Below are positions 7,742 to 10,153 of a DNA stretch of 10,153 nucleotides, in pieces. The position numbers and the translations under genes are program-made. A model generated the notes under the pieces. It made no database searches and had not been told where the DNA came from. It saw nothing but the letters and a program-made list of their open reading frames with translations. The stretch lies in contig JAUVOA010000032.1 in NCBI GenBank assembly GCA_030599445.1, forward strand, positions 1-10,153. Direction: 5' to 3'. The stretch is from Atribacterota bacterium (GTDB taxonomy: Bacteria > Atribacterota > Phoenicimicrobiia > Phoenicimicrobiales > Phoenicimicrobiaceae). Position 1 is the stretch's first letter; each line of letters opens with the position of its first letter.

Positions 7742-9022
7742 CTATTCCTCCTTATCCAGCACGTCTACTCTTACTCCGTCTTCCAACTCTTGATTACCAA
7801 GTACGACAATCTCTTCTTCTTCTGACAGTCCATCCAATATCTCCACCCGTTCATCCTGAATAATGCCTAAAACGACTTCTTTTTGTCTGGCTATTCCCTC
7901 TTCAATCACATAAACATATATCCCATCCTTTTTTCTGGTCAGGGCACTGGAAGAAATGATTAATGCATCCTGATTGGTTTTTACAAGAATATCTCCCCGG
8001 GCAAAAACGCCAACAGGAATATCCACTTCGGGTTTAAGTATTTCAATTTTTACCTCCAGCGTCTTACTAATTTGATCGACCGCCACACCTTTGGAAACAA
8101 CTTCTCCCTGGAATTTTTCTTCCGGAAAGGCATCAATTTTAAGATCCACCGTTTGGCTCTCTTTTATTTTAGAAATATCTTTCTCTGAAATTCCTACTCT
8201 AACAAATATTCTGCTTACATCTATGATGGACAATAAAGGTATGGAAGGAGAAACCATTTCACCGGAACTTACGGTAATGGAAGTCACTTTACCGCTAATA
8301 GGAGCAGTCACTTGCGTATTTTTCAATTGATATTTTGCCATATCCAAAGCTGACTTGGTCTGTCTTACCTGAGCTTCGACTGATTTTACATCTTCTTCCG
8401 CTGCGCCTTCTATGACTAATTCATAGCTTTCCTGGGCTGACTGATACTGCACATCTGCAATCTCATATTGATTTTTCGCCTGTTCATATTGTTGTTCGGA
8501 TATTGCCTTTTCGGTAAAAAGTTTTTTCATTCTCAGATAATTTTCCTCTGCGCTATCCCGATTAATTTTGGCTTGAAGCACGGCTGATTCTGCCTGCTTA
8601 ATCTCTTGAGGGCGTGCCCCGGATTTGATTTTATCATAGGAAGCCTGGACGGAATCCAGTGTTGCCTGAGCTTGTGCCACCTGGATTTTAATTTGTTCAT
8701 CACCCAGGACAATAAGTATATCTCCCTTGTTAACCTCTTCACCATCTTTTACTTTGACTTCTTTAGCCTGTCCCATTATTTCAGAAGTTACTCTTACCGT
8801 TTCATTCGCTTCCACCACACCGGTAACCTTTAAAAAAGAATTAACTTCCCCTTTTTCCACCAGAGCAGTTCTTACCGGAATAATGATTTCTTCTTTTATT
8901 TGTGATTTCTGAACTTCTTCCTGCTGTCTTTCATTCAATCTATTGACAATTCGAAATGCCAATAAACCGATAATAACAATAAGCAAAAAGATGAAAAAGA
9001 ATGTTCTTTTCTTAATTTTCAT
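7742..9022 (-). CDS. RND efflux periplasmic adaptor (membrane fusion protein, HlyD/AcrA-like)
   Basis: A 426-residue adaptor linking pump and outer-membrane channel. Residues 1-24 are a basic start plus one hydrophobic segment; there is no lipobox Cys, so it is held by a transmembrane anchor and not a lipid. In order: beta-barrel/lipoyl first half (about 48-110, 'EIMGQAKEVKVKDGEEVNKGD'), long coiled-coil hairpin (about 112-236), lipoyl second half ('TAPISGKVTSITVSSGEMV', 239-257), beta-barrel and membrane-proximal domains to the end. The hairpin contains Arg164-x3-Leu168-x6-Ser175, the RLS motif known at the tip of AcrA/MacA hairpins that meet TolC. The frame extends to a TTG at 9049, but AGAGAGAGGA at 9031-9040 is placed for the ATG at 9022. 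Its stop is 2 bp before the pump start. Confidence 0.93.
   Translation of the reverse strand: MKIKKRTFFFIFLLIVIIGLLAFRIVNRLNERQQEEVQKSQIKEEIIIPVRTALVEKGEVNSFLKVTGVVEANETVRVTSEIMGQAKEVKVKDGEEVNKGDILIVLGDEQIKIQVAQAQATLDSVQASYDKIKSGARPQEIKQAESAVLQAKINRDSAEENYLRMKKLFTEKAISEQQYEQAKNQYEIADVQYQSAQESYELVIEGAAEEDVKSVEAQVRQTKSALDMAKYQLKNTQVTAPISGKVTSITVSSGEMVSPSIPLLSIIDVSRIFVRVGISEKDISKIKESQTVDLKIDAFPEEKFQGEVVSKGVAVDQISKTLEVKIEILKPEVDIPVGVFARGDILVKTNQDALIISSSALTRKKDGIYVYVIEEGIARQKEVVLGIIQDERVEILDGLSEEEEIVVLGNQELEDGVRVDVLDKEE
7747..7753 (-). promoter_or_regulatory. Ribosome binding site for the TTG-started RND gene
   Basis: AAGGAGG on the minus strand, 7 nt before the TTG at 7739 and lying inside the last codons of the adaptor gene. 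It justifies the non-ATG start and implies translational coupling of adaptor and pump. Confidence 0.85.
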
Positions 9023-9153
9023 AAAATATTTCCTCTCTCTTCTAACCAATATTCTTTTATATATTAATAAATATGGTCATCTAAAAATTCTTACACCAAA
9101 CTAATAAAAATAAACAAGTATCAAGGGATTATTTTTATACATTTATCAATTTT
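9023..9153 (-). other. AT-rich gap between TolC-like and adaptor genes
   Basis: 131 bp with no gene. Apart from the adaptor's ribosome site, no paired -35/-10 boxes of good quality and no hairpin plus U-tract are seen, so read-through from the TolC-like gene into the adaptor is the simplest reading. Confidence 0.5.
9031..9040 (-). promoter_or_regulatory. Ribosome binding site fixing the adaptor start
   Basis: AGAGAGAGGA on the minus strand, 8 nt before the ATG at 9022. It lies downstream of the alternative TTG at 9049, which therefore cannot use it. Confidence 0.75.
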
Positions 9154-10153
9154 TTACTTATATGTTCCCATTGCTTTAACCAGGGCAGCACGATTGATAT
9201 TATAATCATAAAGAGCATTTAAATGATTGGTTTCAGCTTCAATGAGAGTACTTTGGGCATCAATCACCTCTGTATTTGTTGCAATGCCTGCATTATATTT
9301 TACCTGGGCAATGCGAAAACTTTCCTGGGAATTTTTTATACCTTCCTCCGCTACTTTAATTAATTTTTCCGCTTCTTTCATATTCAAATAAGCAGAACGT
9401 ACTTCAAATTCAATTAATTGCTGCACCTGCTTTTCACTTTGGTCAACCTGAGCAAGATTTATCTCCGCCTGTTCGATCTTGGCCTTGTTAACGCCACCAT
9501 CCAAGAGAGAATATTCTGCGAAAATCACAGCCTGCCAACCGGTGCCTCCCGATTCAGCACTAAACGTCACCTGCGGTTTTTTATTGCTTTTGGCTATATC
9601 AACCATTTCTTCCATAATCCTTCTTTGCTGGGCGATATTCATCATTTCCATCCGATTCTCTCTGGCCTGGATTAAAGCATCTTCCAGATTAATTTCGCAG
9701 GGTTCATAGGATAAATTATTCTCCAATACCAAGTCGGTATTTAAATCAATCCCCATAATAGAATTAAGATTATACATCGTCAGTTTATAACCATTTTCTG
9801 CCTTGATTAGATTATGTTCGAGGTTAGATAATTGAGACTTAATTCGATTTAAGTCTATCGGGGCAATCATTCCTTCTTTTAACAGTGCTTCCGATGATTC
9901 CAGGTGAGCTTGCATCTGCTTGACTGCCTGTGTACTTACTCTTTTTATCCCTTCAGTTTGCAAGACCTGTGAATAAGCCTCAGTAACTTTGTAAATAATG
10001 TCCTGTTTTTCCTTCTCCAGGTCATTCAAAGAAATTTGCTTATTGGCTTCTGCCTGATCAATTAGTGATTCTATTTTGTTTCCGCTATAAATAATTTTTG
10101 TTGCACTTATAGAGACAATCGGAACCAATGGAGCAAGAGTAAGAAGATCGCTA
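9154..10153 (-). CDS. TolC-family outer membrane channel, 5' end beyond the window
   Basis: The last 332 residues of an outer membrane factor; the frame runs open to the right edge with no good start. A TTG at 10128 only looks like a start because the same frame continues upstream as family-like sequence. TolC proteins usually have about 400-480 residues, so the signal peptide and first part are missing. The visible part shows two OEP repeats: strand then 'IIYSGN' and a long helical pair (to about residue 180), then strand 'PQVTF', a short turn, 'YSLLDGG' (about 214-220) and a second long helical pair ending with 'YNAGIATNTEVIDAQ' near 286-300, the usual closing motif. It would form the trimeric tunnel through the outer membrane. 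It is the first visible gene of the efflux operon, 131 bp upstream of the adaptor. Confidence 0.92.
   Translation of the reverse strand, partial: SDLLTLAPLVPIVSISATKIIYSGNKIESLIDQAEANKQISLNDLEKEKQDIIYKVTEAYSQVLQTEGIKRVSTQAVKQMQAHLESSEALLKEGMIAPIDLNRIKSQLSNLEHNLIKAENGYKLTMYNLNSIMGIDLNTDLVLENNLSYEPCEINLEDALIQARENRMEMMNIAQQRRIMEEMVDIAKSNKKPQVTFSAESGGTGWQAVIFAEYSLLDGGVNKAKIEQAEINLAQVDQSEKQVQQLIEFEVRSAYLNMKEAEKLIKVAEEGIKNSQESFRIAQVKYNAGIATNTEVIDAQSTLIEAETNHLNALYDYNINRAALVKAMGTYK

Noticed and set aside
10126..10128. TTG at 10128 as the start of the TolC-like gene
   Set aside because: The frame continues upstream to the window edge without a stop and the product would lack a signal peptide and the first barrel strand.
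1..10153. CRISPR arrays, tRNA or rRNA genes, transposase genes
   Set aside because: No spaced direct repeats, no tRNA cloverleaf or rRNA-like sequence, and no transposase frame seen on either strand.

Overview
The window is an AT-rich stretch of a bacterial chromosome with canonical Shine-Dalgarno sites. It encodes an outer-membrane TolC-type channel with its RND pump and adaptor, so the host almost certainly has two membranes. The low G+C and the style of the RND and adaptor proteins recall diderm low-G+C lineages such as Atribacterota or Halanaerobiales. That placement is an impression from sequence style, not a search result.

Left region (1-585): a small VOC (glyoxalase-fold) protein gene on the + strand converges with a leftward operon. 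Between the two stop codons lies a roughly 98-bp element bounded by a perfect 15-bp inverted repeat. It looks like a small non-autonomous mobile or repeat element.

Middle region (583-4643): a leftward two-gene unit encodes an exported multidomain calcineurin-like phosphoesterase and, 16 bp downstream, an exported alpha/beta hydrolase. A good promoter candidate lies about 250 bp upstream of the first gene. The pair probably acts outside the cytoplasm on a substrate that carries phosphate and ester (or similar) groups; the substrate cannot be named from sequence. The gap of about 600 bp at 4037-4643 is very AT-rich, with this promoter, one GC-rich hairpin and no convincing gene.

Right region (4644-10153): a leftward tripartite efflux operon in the order TolC-like outer membrane factor (5' end outside the window), membrane fusion protein, RND pump. 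The adaptor stop and pump start are 2 bp apart, and the pump's ribosome site lies inside the adaptor gene, so those two are translationally coupled. Together they should form a proton-driven pump spanning both membranes. No regulator is visible; one could lie beyond the right edge.

Most of the window is conventional. The items most worth a second look are the inverted-repeat element with its ComM-like reading frame, the phosphoesterase/hydrolase pair with its unusual domain string, and the altered proton-relay residues of the pump.
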